Positions 25,759-34,426 of a DNA stretch of 64,000 nucleotides are shown here, in pieces. The stretch is from Pseudomonadota bacterium (GTDB taxonomy: Bacteria; Pseudomonadota; Gammaproteobacteria; Steroidobacterales; Steroidobacteraceae). The stretch covers positions 124,001 through 188,000 of the forward strand of contig JAFEFN010000005.1 of assembly GCA_018240525.1 (NCBI GenBank), given 5' to 3'. The notes beneath the pieces are model-generated. The model was not told the DNA's origin, did no database searches, and saw nothing but the letters and a program-made list of their open reading frames with translations. The stretch's first letter is position 1. Each line of letters begins with the position of its first letter. A program made the position numbers and the translations under genes.

Positions 25759-26001
25759 TCAGGACTTGGCGCGACGCTCGTTGATGTAGTCGATCGCCTG
25801 GTGCACCGTGGTGATCTTCTCGGCGTCCTCGTCCGGGATCTCGATCTCGAACTCTTCTTCGAGGGCCATGACCAGCTCGACCGTGTCGAGTGAATCGGCT
25901 CCCAGGTCATCCACGAACGAGGCATCGTTCGTGACCTGTTCCTGTTTGACGCCCAGCTGTTCGGCAACGATGGCCTTAACCTGCTGCTCGACTGTGCTCA
26001 T
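25759..26001 (-). CDS. acpP: Acyl carrier protein
   Basis: This 80-residue acidic protein has the 4'-phosphopantetheine attachment Ser37 in [20 protein letters not shown]. Length and sequence are fully typical. The first ATG is preceded by AAAGGA. It has its own promoter candidate in the 218-bp gap after fabG, which would fit the high level of ACP expression known in other bacteria. Confidence 0.97.
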   Translation of the reverse strand: MSTVEQQVKAIVAEQLGVKQEQVTNDASFVDDLGADSLDTVELVMALEEEFEIEIPDEDAEKITTVHQAIDYINERRAKS

Positions 26002-26076
26002 TAGCGGTAGGTCCTTTGTAATGCTTGAAAGGTCTGCCTGCGCGCACCTGACCATCAGGGGCGCTGCGGGCGCGGT

Positions 26077-26106
26077 ATTGTAGGTTAACACCCCCCCGTC
26101 TGCCAC
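26077..26106 (-). promoter_or_regulatory. Candidate acpP promoter
   Basis: Reading the minus strand, GTGGCA (26106-26101) and TACAAT (26082-26077) are separated by 18 bp, giving four of six and five of six consensus bases. The predicted start lies about 70 nt before the acpP ATG. The gap between fabG and acpP contains no other recognisable feature. Confidence 0.5.
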
Positions 26107-26219
26107 CCACCCCTGCGGTGCGCGAGTGTTTGTTTTTACTGACGAAAGTGCGTGCCCGGGTTCCCACCGGCCTGGAACGGGTCCGGGGCCTGTGGCGCCG
26201 GTCCAACGCCAAGACGGGG

Positions 26220-26966
26220 TCAGGGCATGAACATGCCGCCGTTCACGTGCAGGGTCTCGCCGGTGATGTAGGCCGCCTGCGGGGAGGCCAGGAACAACAC
26301 CGCGGCGGCCACGTCGGCGGCGGTGCCCAGCCGTCCCATGGGGATCTGTGACAGGAGCGCGGCGCGCTGCGCCTCGCCCAGCCCCCGCGTCATGTCGGTG
26401 TCGATGAAGCCGGGGGCCACGGCGTTGACCGTGATCGCCCGCGTGGCGAGTTCCTTGGCGAGGGACTTGGTGAAGCCCAGGAGGCCTGCCTTCGCGGCCG
26501 CGTAGTTCACCTGCCCGGCATTGCCGGTCACGCCCACGATCGAGGTGATGTTGATGATGCGGCCGCGGCGCTCCTTCATCATGCGCTTCACGCACGCCTT
26601 GGACAGGCGGAACACGGCCGTGAGGTTGGTCGCGATCACCGCGTCCCAGTCCTCCGGCTTCATGCGCAGCAGCAGCGTGTCGCGGGTGATGGCGGCGTTG
26701 TTGACCAGGATGCTCGGGGACTCCCCGGCGGCCTCCAGCTGCTCGAGCAGGGCATCGATCGAGCCGGGGTTGCCCGCATCCAGGACCGCCCCGTGGCCGT
26801 TGCATCCGTGCGACGCGAGCGCCTGCGTGAACTTCTGCGCCCCTTCCGCGCTGGTGGCGGTGCCGATCACCTTCGCACCGGCCTCGCCGAGGGCCAGGGC
26901 AATGGCGAGGCCGATGCCCCGCGAGGCGCCCGTGACCAGCGCCACCTCGTTCGTCAGCATGCTCAT
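26220..26966 (-). CDS. fabG: 3-oxoacyl-ACP reductase
   Basis: This 248-residue short-chain dehydrogenase has the cofactor motif TGASRGIG at 12-19, NNAAITRD, catalytic Ser142, Tyr155 and Lys159 (YAAAK), and the C-terminal GGMFMP. It reduces 3-oxoacyl-ACP with NADPH. Its start overlaps the fabD stop by four bases; an ATG two codons later is the alternative start. Confidence 0.95.
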   Translation of the reverse strand: MSMLTNEVALVTGASRGIGLAIALALGEAGAKVIGTATSAEGAQKFTQALASHGCNGHGAVLDAGNPGSIDALLEQLEAAGESPSILVNNAAITRDTLLLRMKPEDWDAVIATNLTAVFRLSKACVKRMMKERRGRIINITSIVGVTGNAGQVNYAAAKAGLLGFTKSLAKELATRAITVNAVAPGFIDTDMTRGLGEAQRAALLSQIPMGRLGTAADVAAAVLFLASPQAAYITGETLHVNGGMFMP

Positions 26967-27910
26967 CCGGCCCCCCGTGTCGTTGCCAGTGCCGCATCCA
27001 GGGCGGCAAGATCCTCGAGCGCGGGGTATTCCAGTCCCTCGCGCTTCTCGATGCGGCGGTTGAGGCCGGTGAGCACCTTGCCCGGCCCGCACTCGATCAC
27101 CTGCGACACCCCCGTGGCGGTGATGGCCCGCAGCGTCTGCGACCAGCGCACCGGACTGGACAGCTGGCGCACCAGCAGCGCGCGGATCTCGTCCGGCTGC
27201 GCGTGCTCGGCGGCATCCACCGCGCTCAGGAAGCGCACGTGCGGGGTGCGCACGGTGAGGGCGCGCAGCTTCTCGGCCAGCCGCGCCGCGGCCGCCTTCA
27301 TGAGCGTGGTGTGCGAGGGGACGCTGACCGGGAGCAGCACCGCGCGCTTGGCCCCGCGCGCCTTGGCCGCCTCGATCGCCCGCTGCACCGCCGCGGTCTC
27401 TCCGGCGATCACCACCTGGCCCGGGGAATTGAAGTTGGCAGGCTCCACCACGCCACCGTGCGCCGCCTCGGCGCAGGCGGCCTCGATCTCGGCATCCTCC
27501 AGGCCGAGGATCGCGGCCATCGCGCCCGTCCCGGCCGGCACGGCCTCCTGCATGATCTGGCCGCGCAAGCGCACCAGCTCGATGGCCGGGGCAAAATCCA
27601 GCGCCTCGGCGCACACCAGCGCGGTGAACTCGCCCAGGCTGTGGCCGGAGACCAGCTGCGGCAGGCCGCCGCCGCGGCCGCGCCAGACCCGCCAGGTCGC
27701 GACACCGGCGGCGAGCATCGCCGGCTGGGTGCGCTCGGTCTGGTTGAGCGCGCTCTCCGGTCCGTTCTGGGTGAGCTGCCACAGATCGTAGCCGAGCACG
27801 GCCGAGGCCTCCGCGAAGGTCTGCTGCACGACCGGCTCCGCCGCGGCGAGCGCGGCCAGCATCCCGACCGACTGCGAACCCTGGCCCGGAAAGACGAAAG
27901 CGAAGGACAT
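26963..27910 (-). CDS. fabD: Malonyl-CoA:ACP transacylase
   Basis: This 315-residue enzyme has [13 protein letters not shown] at the start, the nucleophile Ser91 in GHSLGEF, Arg in [14 protein letters not shown], and catalytic His200 in [26 protein letters not shown] closes the fold. It loads malonyl units onto ACP. Upstream, where plsX and fabH often sit, there is a rhombosortase gene 38 bp away on the same strand. Confidence 0.95.
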   Translation of the reverse strand: MSFAFVFPGQGSQSVGMLAALAAAEPVVQQTFAEASAVLGYDLWQLTQNGPESALNQTERTQPAMLAAGVATWRVWRGRGGGLPQLVSGHSLGEFTALVCAEALDFAPAIELVRLRGQIMQEAVPAGTGAMAAILGLEDAEIEAACAEAAHGGVVEPANFNSPGQVVIAGETAAVQRAIEAAKARGAKRAVLLPVSVPSHTTLMKAAAARLAEKLRALTVRTPHVRFLSAVDAAEHAQPDEIRALLVRQLSSPVRWSQTLRAITATGVSQVIECGPGKVLTGLNRRIEKREGLEYPALEDLAALDAALATTRGAG

Positions 27911-27948
27911 GCGTACCCCGACTGTCAGCGCCGCGTGCGGCGCGCGGA

Positions 27949-28563
27949 TTATAGCGGCAGGCGCCGGGGCGGCAGCCAGGCGGCCACGGCCAGCCCGCCC
28001 AGGACCCCGAACAGGTGCGCATCCACGACGACATCGGCGCTGCCGGACAGGGGCAGCGGCCCGACGAGCTGCTCCCAGAGGAGCTTGCCGGCGAGGAAGG
28101 CGGCCAGCAGGAGGCCGTCGGGCTGGCGCTGGCGCAGGTGCGCCAGCGTGCCGGCGGCCATGACCCCGTGCAGCACGCCCGAGGAACCGACGTACCACTG
28201 CAGGGTCGAATCCCACAGCCACAGCCCCGCATCGATGGCGAGGATCGCGCCCAGCAGGATCAGGAGCCAGCGCCGCGGGGAGTAAGCGCGGGCGAACAGC
28301 CCCCACATGAGCGCAAGCCCGAGGCCGTTGAGGATCGCATGCCGCAGGTTGAGGTGGACCCAGTGCCCGGTGAGCAGGCGCCACCACTGCCCCGCCGCCA
28401 GCGCGCCGCGGTCGTAGCGCAGCGCCAGCCGGCCGGCCTCGCCGGCCAGGGCCGGCAACAGAAGCAGCACCAGGGCCGCCAGCAGCGTCGCGCCGTAGCG
28501 TGCGTCGCAATTGAGAGACTTCAGCGCGGCGCGGCCGTGGTTCACAGGCCCGCGGGGTGCCAT
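27949..28563 (-). CDS. rrtA: Rhombosortase (rhomboid-type GlyGly-CTERM protease)
   Basis: This 204-residue intramembrane serine protease has six predicted membrane segments. The catalytic Ser128 lies in QWYVGSSGVLHG and the catalytic His183 in VVDAHLFGVLGG. The N-terminal QWWRLLTGHWVHLNLRHAIL motif is the rhombosortase version of the rhomboid WR/HxxxN signature. Rhombosortases cleave the GlyGly-CTERM tail of certain secreted proteins; in Vibrio the known substrate is exported by type II secretion. The gene is divergent from gspG and close upstream of fabD. No GlyGly-CTERM substrate was seen in the window. Confidence 0.85.
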   Translation of the reverse strand: MAPRGPVNHGRAALKSLNCDARYGATLLAALVLLLLPALAGEAGRLALRYDRGALAAGQWWRLLTGHWVHLNLRHAILNGLGLALMWGLFARAYSPRRWLLILLGAILAIDAGLWLWDSTLQWYVGSSGVLHGVMAAGTLAHLRQRQPDGLLLAAFLAGKLLWEQLVGPLPLSGSADVVVDAHLFGVLGGLAVAAWLPPRRLPL

Positions 28564-28567
28564 TTGT

Positions 28568-28573
28568 TATGAT
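28568..28573 (+). promoter_or_regulatory. -10 box candidate for the gspG operon
   Basis: TATGAT lies 61 bp before the gspG ATG, just upstream of the divergent rrtA start. TTCACA at 28541-28546 is a possible -35 box but the 21-bp spacing is long. Confidence 0.3.
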
Positions 28574-28633
28574 CGCGCGGCTTTTCCACGGCTCTCACAG
28601 CGGCCCGCCGGCGGCCCACGGAAACAACAGCCT

Positions 28634-29101
28634 ATGACCCACATTGCAGCGCAGGTTAGCAGAGGCACCGCTTCGCGGTACGCGCGTGGCTTCACCCTGA
28701 TCGAGATCATGGTGGTGGTCATCATCATCGGCCTGCTCGCCGCGGTCATCGTGCCGACGGTGATCAACAAGGTCGACGAGGCGCGCGTGGTCAAGGCCAA
28801 GCAGGACATCCAGAGCCTGGAGACGGCGCTGACCATGTTCCGGCTCGACAACTCCAAGTACCCCACCACCGAGCAGGGCCTGAGCGCGCTGGTGAGCCAG
28901 CCGACCGACCCGACCATCAAGCACTGGAAGCCCGGCGGGTACCTGCAGCGCATCAGCAAGGACCCCTGGGGGAACGAGTACCAGTACGTGAACCCCGGCA
29001 CGCACGGCAAGGAGTACGACCTGTACACCCTCGGCGCCGACAATGCCCCCGGCGGTGAGGGTATCGATGCCGACATCGGAAACTGGAACATCGGCGATTG
29101 A
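28634..29101 (+). CDS. gspG: Type II secretion major pseudopilin GspG
   Basis: This 155-residue pre-pseudopilin has its cleavage site after Gly19 and Glu24 at mature +5 (RGFTLIEIMVVVIIIGLLAA). KVDEARVVKAKQDIQSLETA and LDNSKYPTTEQGLSALV are the GspG hallmarks, as is the C-terminal calcium loop region around DLYTLGADNAPGGEG. It is the main subunit of the secretion pseudopilus. It heads gspG-H-I-J-K-L-M-N; gspC, D, E and F are not in the window. Confidence 0.95.
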   Translation: MTHIAAQVSRGTASRYARGFTLIEIMVVVIIIGLLAAVIVPTVINKVDEARVVKAKQDIQSLETALTMFRLDNSKYPTTEQGLSALVSQPTDPTIKHWKPGGYLQRISKDPWGNEYQYVNPGTHGKEYDLYTLGADNAPGGEGIDADIGNWNIGD

Positions 29102-29648
29102 CCGCCGCGGGCGCCTGCGCCCGGGACCCGGCGCGCACGCCGGGTTCACGCTGGTGGAGATCCTGGTGGTGGTCGCCATCATCGGGGTGCTGGCCGCGGC
29201 CATGCTGCTCTCGGTGAGCCTCACCGGACAGGACCGGGAACTGGAACGCGAGAGCACGCGCCTGGTGGACCTGCTGCGCTACGCGCGCGAGCAGGCGGAG
29301 CTGCAGACACGCGAGTACGGGGTCATGTTCCAGGACGAGGGCTACGAGTTCCTGGTCTACGACCCGCACCGCGGCCTGTGGCGCGACGTGTTCGAGGACG
29401 ATGCCCTCGGGGCGCGCAAGCTGCCCGAGGGCCTGACCGCGGCGCTCACCGTGGACGCGCGGCCCATCGTGCTCAAGCGCCCCGACGATGCCAAGGACAA
29501 GACCCCCCAGGTCATGATCTTCTCCAGCGGCGAGCTGAGCACCTTCACCGTGACCCTGCTGCGCGACAACGGGGCGCGCAGCATCACCATCGCCCCGACC
29601 GAGAAGGATGACATCGACCAGCAGCCGATGGTGGCGGCCCGCAAATGA
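29067..29648 (+). CDS. gspH: Type II secretion minor pseudopilin GspH
   Basis: This 193-residue protein has a long leader of 26 residues, with cleavage predicted after Gly26 (AGFTLVEILVVVAIIGVLAA) and Glu31 at mature +5. RLVDLLRYAREQAELQTREY is typical of GspH. The start overlaps the end of gspG by 35 bases; ATG 29067 is chosen because GAGGG lies five bases upstream. An ATG at 29043 is also in frame. It overlaps gspI by four bases. Confidence 0.88.
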   Translation: MPTSETGTSAIDRRGRLRPGPGAHAGFTLVEILVVVAIIGVLAAAMLLSVSLTGQDRELERESTRLVDLLRYAREQAELQTREYGVMFQDEGYEFLVYDPHRGLWRDVFEDDALGARKLPEGLTAALTVDARPIVLKRPDDAKDKTPQVMIFSSGELSTFTVTLLRDNGARSITIAPTEKDDIDQQPMVAARK

Positions 29649-30175
29649 GCCGCGCGCGCGGCTTCACCCTGATCGAGGTGCTGGTGGCGCTCGCCATCGT
29701 GGCCTTCGGCATGGCCGCGGTCATGGGCGCCATCAACTCCTCGGCCAACACCATCGGCTACCTGCGCGACAAGACCTTCGCCAACTGGGTGGCCCTGAAC
29801 AAGATCGCGAGCGTGCGCATCTCGGGCCAGCCGCCGGCCAAGGGCAACAGCAACGGCGAGATCGACTTCGGCGACCGCAAGTGGCACTGGCGCATGGAGG
29901 TGGTGGCGACGGACGTGCCGGGCCTGCTGCGCATGGACGTGCGCGTGCGGCCCGCGGAGGTGAAGGCCGACGAGGACTCCGGCTGGTTCACCACCGTCAG
30001 CGGCATCTACGGCAGCGCGGTCGCCCAGACCGACGGGGTGACGCCCAACTGGGGCTCGCAGAACCCGGGGCTCGGCGGCGCCACCGGCGCCCCCCAGAAC
30101 GGCCTGCAGAACCCGCAGACCCCTGCGCCCACCACGGCCCCGCCGACCACGGGGGCGGGCACGGGCAGTCAATGA
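29645..30175 (+). CDS. gspI: Type II secretion minor pseudopilin GspI
   Basis: This 176-residue pre-pseudopilin has its cleavage site after Gly6 and Glu11 at mature +5 (RGFTLIEVLVALAIVAFGMA). FANWVALNKIASVRIS and the core FGDRKWHWRMEVVATDVPGL match GspI. The C-terminus carries a roughly 40-residue Gln/Pro/Thr/Gly-rich tail not present in the usual 120-130-residue GspI. It overlaps gspH and gspJ by four bases each. Confidence 0.9.
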   Translation: MSRARGFTLIEVLVALAIVAFGMAAVMGAINSSANTIGYLRDKTFANWVALNKIASVRISGQPPAKGNSNGEIDFGDRKWHWRMEVVATDVPGLLRMDVRVRPAEVKADEDSGWFTTVSGIYGSAVAQTDGVTPNWGSQNPGLGGATGAPQNGLQNPQTPAPTTAPPTTGAGTGSQ

Positions 30176-30801
30176 GGATGCGCGCGCGCGGGTTCACGCT
30201 GATCGAGCTGCTGGTGGCGCTGTTCATCGCCGCGCTCATCTTTGCCCTGGGGTACGGGGCCATCAACCAGGCGCTGCGCAGCCACGACCGGCTGAAGGAG
30301 CAGCAGGCGAGCATCATCGCGCTGCAGAGCGCGGTGCGCCTCATGGAACAGGACTTCGTGCAGGCCGCGCCGCGGCCGGTGCGCCAGCCGATCGGCTCGG
30401 GCGACCAGGGCGCCTTCCTCGGTGCCCCCCCGGACACCCAGCCGGTGGTGACGCTCACGCGCGCCGGCTGGTCGAACCCGGCCGGCGTGCAGCGCCCGGG
30501 CCTGCAGCGCGTGGCGTACTTCCTCGAGAACAAGACGCTGCGGCGCGAGTACTGGAACGTGCTCGATCCGACGCAGACCAGCACCACGGTCAAGCGCGAC
30601 CTGATGCAGAACGTGAAGGCGTTCACGCTGCGCTACCTGGACATCAACCGGCAGTGGCAGCCGCAGTGGCCGCCGGCGAGCGGCTGCCCGACCTGCACGA
30701 CCGAGGGCCAGGCGCTGCTGTCGCGGCCGCTGGCGGTGGAGATCACCGTCGACACCGAGGACTGGGGCAAGATCGTGCGCATCATCGAGGTGCCCGGGTG
30801 A
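30172..30801 (+). CDS. gspJ: Type II secretion minor pseudopilin GspJ
   Basis: This 209-residue pre-pseudopilin has its cleavage site after Gly7 and Glu12 at mature +5 (RGFTLIELLVALFIAALIFA). RLMEQDFVQAAPRPVR and GLQRVAYFLENKTLRREYW are GspJ patterns. A Cys pair SGCPTCTTEG near residue 170 may form a small disulfide loop. With GspI and GspK it forms the tip complex of the pseudopilus. It overlaps gspI and gspK by four bases. Confidence 0.92.
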   Translation: MRMRARGFTLIELLVALFIAALIFALGYGAINQALRSHDRLKEQQASIIALQSAVRLMEQDFVQAAPRPVRQPIGSGDQGAFLGAPPDTQPVVTLTRAGWSNPAGVQRPGLQRVAYFLENKTLRREYWNVLDPTQTSTTVKRDLMQNVKAFTLRYLDINRQWQPQWPPASGCPTCTTEGQALLSRPLAVEITVDTEDWGKIVRIIEVPG

Positions 30802-31907
30802 GCGCGCCGCTGCGCGCCCGCCGCCGCCGCGGCCCGCCCCGCCGTCAGCGCGGCGTCGCGCTGCTGGTGGCGGTGCTGCTGGTGGCGCTGGGCACGATCA
30901 TCGCCGCGGCGGTCGCCTACGAGAACGCGATGACCGCGCGGCGCGGCGCGGCGACCTACGCCTTCGACCAGTCGGTGCTCATCGCCCAGGGCGCCGAGGC
31001 GCTCGCCGCCTACGGGGTGCGGCAGCTGGTGCAGCAGGACGCCAAGCACTACGTCTACCTCGGCCAGGGCTGGGACAAGCCCTACGGGCCGATGGAGATC
31101 GTCCCCGGGGTGATGCTCACGGCGTACCTCGAGGACCTGCAGGGGCGCTTCAACGTCAACAACCTGGTGGATGCGACCGGGCGGGTTAACGCGACGCAGC
31201 TGGCCACCTTCAAGGCGCTGCTGGCCGCGGTGGGGCTGGAGGAGAAATGGGCGGGCCTGCTCACCGACTGGATCGACGCGGACACCGTGCCGGGCATCCC
31301 CGACGGCGCCGAGGACAGCACCTACCTCGGGCAGACCCCGCCGTACCTGACGGCCAACCGCTACATCACCAGCACCAGCGAGCTCATGGCGCTGCCCGGC
31401 TTCGACCGCGCGCACTACAACCTGATCGCCCCCTACATCGTCGCCCTGCCGCACGGCACGCGCCTGAACACCTGCACCGCTTCGGGCGTCGTGCTCGATG
31501 CCTACATCGGCGCCGGGCACGTCGAGTTCGGCGGCACCAACGCGGACACCCTGACGCGCAACCGCGCCAACGCCGGCGGCTGCTTTCCGACCGTGCAGGA
31601 CTATGCGAAGTCCTTCACCGCCGGCGGCAATCCCTGGACGACCCCCGCCGCACCCGGCGCCACCGGCACGCGCACCGGCATCGCCCAGACGCCCACCGGC
31701 GGGCTGAACGCGGGCGGCGCTGCCGGCAACGGCCCCGGCGCCCCGGTCGCGCAGGGCGTGCAGGCCCTCGTGGGCCAGAACACGAACTACTTCCGCCTCA
31801 CCAGCGACATCACTATTGGCAGCACGGAATTCAACTTGTACAGTCTTCTGTACATGGACACCGGCTATGCTGTGCGCCCCATCCAGCGCAGCTTCACGCC
31901 CGACTGA
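30798..31907 (+). CDS. gspK: Type II secretion minor pseudopilin GspK
   Basis: This 369-residue protein has the leader ending RQRG at residue 19, then VALLVAVLLVALGTIIAAAV. Position +5 is Val, as expected for GspK, which lacks the conserved Glu. LEDLQGRFNVNNLVD and LLTDWIDADTVPGIPDGAED are the family core and include the calcium-binding region. A Gly/Thr/Pro-rich insertion lies before the last 40 residues. The start is GTG, overlapping the gspJ stop. Confidence 0.92.
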   Translation: MSAPLRARRRRGPPRRQRGVALLVAVLLVALGTIIAAAVAYENAMTARRGAATYAFDQSVLIAQGAEALAAYGVRQLVQQDAKHYVYLGQGWDKPYGPMEIVPGVMLTAYLEDLQGRFNVNNLVDATGRVNATQLATFKALLAAVGLEEKWAGLLTDWIDADTVPGIPDGAEDSTYLGQTPPYLTANRYITSTSELMALPGFDRAHYNLIAPYIVALPHGTRLNTCTASGVVLDAYIGAGHVEFGGTNADTLTRNRANAGGCFPTVQDYAKSFTAGGNPWTTPAAPGATGTRTGIAQTPTGGLNAGGAAGNGPGAPVAQGVQALVGQNTNYFRLTSDITIGSTEFNLYSLLYMDTGYAVRPIQRSFTPD

Positions 31908-31963
31908 CCCTGCCCCGGACGGACCCATGCCCACCCTGCCGCACACACCCCCTGGAGGCGCAC

Positions 31964-33193
31964 ATGGCTGAGACGCTGCTGCTGCGCCTGCCGCGCACGG
32001 CCGAGCAGCCCGCGCACTGGCTGGTGGTGGACGCCCAGGGCGCACCGGCCGGCCCGCCGCAGAGCGGGCCCCTGACCCTTGCCGCCCCACGCGCCGCCAG
32101 CCGCCGCGTCGCCGTGCTCGTGCCGGGCACGGACGTGCTGCTCGCTGAGCCGGAGCTGCCGGCGAAGGCCGGGGCGAAACTGGCGACGCTGGTGCCGTAC
32201 GCGCTCGAGGAGTACCTGGCCGATCCCATCGAGGAGCTGCACTTCGCCCTGGCGAAGCGCCCCGCGGAGAACGGCCGCACGCGCGTGGCGGTGGTTGCGC
32301 GCGCGCTCGTGAACGAGTGGCTCGTGCAGCTGCGCGCCGCGGGCCTGGACCCCGATGCCCTCTACGCCGACAGCGACCTGCTGCCGCAGAACCCCGGGCA
32401 GGCCGTGGCGCTGCTCGAGGAGGACACCGTGTTCGTGCGCCCGCCGCAGGGCATGCCCGTCACCCTGCCCGCCGATGCGCTCGAGCAGGCGCTGCACATC
32501 GCGCACGGCAGCACCGATGCGGCCACCCCCGGCAGCGGTCTGATCCTGTACACCGGAGCGGCCGAGTGGCAGCAGCACTCGGGGCAGGTCGAGGCGGTGC
32601 GCGCCAGCTTCGACGGCATCAAGGTGCAGCTGCTCACCGGCGGACCGCTCGCGCTGTTCGCGCAGCAGCTGCCGCAGGAGAGCGCGATCAACCTGCTGCA
32701 GGGGGAGTACGCACCGGCCAAGTCGCGCGGCCTGGGCCTGAAGAGCTGGCGCGTCGCGGCGATGCTGCTCGCGGGCCTGCTGGCGCTGCACATCGGCGGC
32801 AAGGTCGTGCAGCTGCGCGTGCTCAAGGCGCGCGAGCACCAGCTCGATGCCAGCATCCGCAGCGTCGCCCGCAGCGTCGGGGAGACCAGCCTGGTCGACA
32901 TCCGCAGGCACATGGAGGCGCGCGTGAGCGCCGTGCGCGGGGCCGGCGGCGGCCTGCTGCCGGCGCTGCAGGCACTCGCCGAGGCGCGCACCACCACCCC
33001 CGGCACGAGCGTCAAGGCGCTCAACTTCCACAACGGCTCGCTCGAGATGACGCTCGGCGCCCCGGATGCCTCGAGCCTGGCGCACCTGAGCCAGACGCTG
33101 CGCGCGAACGGCTGGACGGCGGACCTGGGCGGCGGCACCAACACCGCCGATGGCTACCAGGGCCACATCCAGGTCCATGGCAACGGGGGCTGA
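31964..33193 (+). CDS. gspL: Type II secretion inner-membrane platform protein GspL
   Basis: This 409-residue protein has an actin-like cytoplasmic domain with VPGTDVLLAEPELPAKAGAK and ATLVPYALEEYLADPIEELH (GspL motifs). A transmembrane helix lies near residue 265 (WRVAAMLLAGLLALHIGGKV), followed by a periplasmic ferredoxin-like domain. It links the ATPase GspE to the pseudopilus. TGGAGG precedes the ATG by seven bases; gspM begins two bases after the stop. Confidence 0.92.
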   Translation: MAETLLLRLPRTAEQPAHWLVVDAQGAPAGPPQSGPLTLAAPRAASRRVAVLVPGTDVLLAEPELPAKAGAKLATLVPYALEEYLADPIEELHFALAKRPAENGRTRVAVVARALVNEWLVQLRAAGLDPDALYADSDLLPQNPGQAVALLEEDTVFVRPPQGMPVTLPADALEQALHIAHGSTDAATPGSGLILYTGAAEWQQHSGQVEAVRASFDGIKVQLLTGGPLALFAQQLPQESAINLLQGEYAPAKSRGLGLKSWRVAAMLLAGLLALHIGGKVVQLRVLKAREHQLDASIRSVARSVGETSLVDIRRHMEARVSAVRGAGGGLLPALQALAEARTTTPGTSVKALNFHNGSLEMTLGAPDASSLAHLSQTLRANGWTADLGGGTNTADGYQGHIQVHGNGG

Positions 33194-33194
33194 C

Positions 33195-33692
33195 ATGGCG
33201 AGCCTGTCACTCGATGCCCTCACCGACAAGTACTTCGCGCTGTCCGCGCGCGAGCGGCGCATGGTGCTCGTCGCGGCGGTGGCGCTCGCCGGCATCCTCC
33301 TCTTCAGCGTGCTGCTGCCGCTGGACCACGCGGTGGCCAAGGCGCGCGTGCGCCTGGAGCAGAAGCGCGCGGACCTGAGCTGGATGCAGACGGTCGCCGT
33401 CCCGGTCCTGCGCAACGCGCCCGCCCCGGCCGCCAACGGCGAGTCGCTGCTCGTGGTGGTCGACCGCACCGCGCGCGAGTCCAGGCTCGACACGGCGATG
33501 CGCGGCAGCGAGCAGGGCAGCGGCGGCAGCCTGTCGCTGCGCATGGAACGGGCGCCCTTCGATGACCTGATCGGCTGGCTGGCGCGCCTGGCGCAGCAGA
33601 ACAACGTCATCATCGACTCGGCCACGATCGAGAAGACCGGGGACACCGGCCTGGTGAACGCGGCCATCGTCCTGCGCCCCGGAATGACGTGA
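33195..33692 (+). CDS. gspM: Type II secretion platform protein GspM
   Basis: This 165-residue protein has a short cytoplasmic N-terminus, the motif YFALSARERRMVLVAAVALA running into the transmembrane helix, then a periplasmic ferredoxin-like domain ending APFDDLIGWLARLAQQNNVI. It partners with GspL. The ATG at 33195 follows the gspL stop directly; earlier in-frame ATGs lie inside gspL. Confidence 0.9.
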   Translation: MASLSLDALTDKYFALSARERRMVLVAAVALAGILLFSVLLPLDHAVAKARVRLEQKRADLSWMQTVAVPVLRNAPAPAANGESLLVVVDRTARESRLDTAMRGSEQGSGGSLSLRMERAPFDDLIGWLARLAQQNNVIIDSATIEKTGDTGLVNAAIVLRPGMT

Positions 33693-34426
33693 CGCGCGGC
33701 CTGTGGATCACCGGCGCCGCGCTGCTCGCCTTCGCGGTGATCCTCGTGGTGCGCCTGCCCGCCAGCTGGGTGGTGCCCGCACCGGGCAAGGCTCCCGCCG
33801 GTTGCATGAGCGCCGAGGGGACGCTCTGGAGCGGCAGCTGCAGCGGGCTCATCGTCGCCGGCCGCCCGCTCGGGGATCTCACCTGGCAGCTGCACCCGCT
33901 GCGCCTGCTCGCCGGGCGGCTGGCCGCGCACGTGACGCTCGCCGGTCCGGCGCTGCAGGGCAGCGCCGATGCCGAGGCCGGGCTGCGCGGTCACCTCGTG
34001 GCGCGCAACCTCGATGCCCGGCTGCCGCTCGACCCGCAGCTGCTGCCCGGCCTGCCGGGTGGCGTGCGCGGCGAGGCGCAGCTGGCGCTGCCGCTGGCGG
34101 AAGTCCAGGGCGGCATCCTCACCGCGCTGCAGGGGCGCATCGAGCTGCACGACCTGGTCTCGCCCGATGGGCCGACGCACCTGGGCAGCTACGTCGTCGA
34201 CTTTCCCGCCGCCACCACCGGGGATATCGCCGGGCGCGTGCGCGATCTGGACGGCCCGCTCTCGGTGGACGGGATGCTCAGGCTCACCCGCCAGGGCGGC
34301 TTCGACATCCAGGGGACCGTCGCGCCCCGGCCGGGCGCGCCCGCGGAGCTGACCGCCAACCTGAACTTCCTCGGCAGGCCCGATGCGGCCGGCCGGCGGG
34401 AGTTTTCGCTGACCGGCACCTACTAG
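33689..34426 (+). CDS. gspN: Type II secretion protein GspN
   Basis: This 245-residue protein has one N-terminal membrane segment (LWITGAALLAFAVILVVRLP) and the GspN pattern GCMSAEGTLWSGSCSGLIVA followed by GDLTWQLHPLRLLAGRLAAH. The Cys pair in the first of these is conserved in the family. GspN is an accessory periplasmic-facing subunit found in some systems. The start is GTG, overlapping gspM. The stop shares a CTAG with the convergent helicase gene. Confidence 0.9.
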   Translation: MTRGLWITGAALLAFAVILVVRLPASWVVPAPGKAPAGCMSAEGTLWSGSCSGLIVAGRPLGDLTWQLHPLRLLAGRLAAHVTLAGPALQGSADAEAGLRGHLVARNLDARLPLDPQLLPGLPGGVRGEAQLALPLAEVQGGILTALQGRIELHDLVSPDGPTHLGSYVVDFPAATTGDIAGRVRDLDGPLSVDGMLRLTRQGGFDIQGTVAPRPGAPAELTANLNFLGRPDAAGRREFSLTGTY

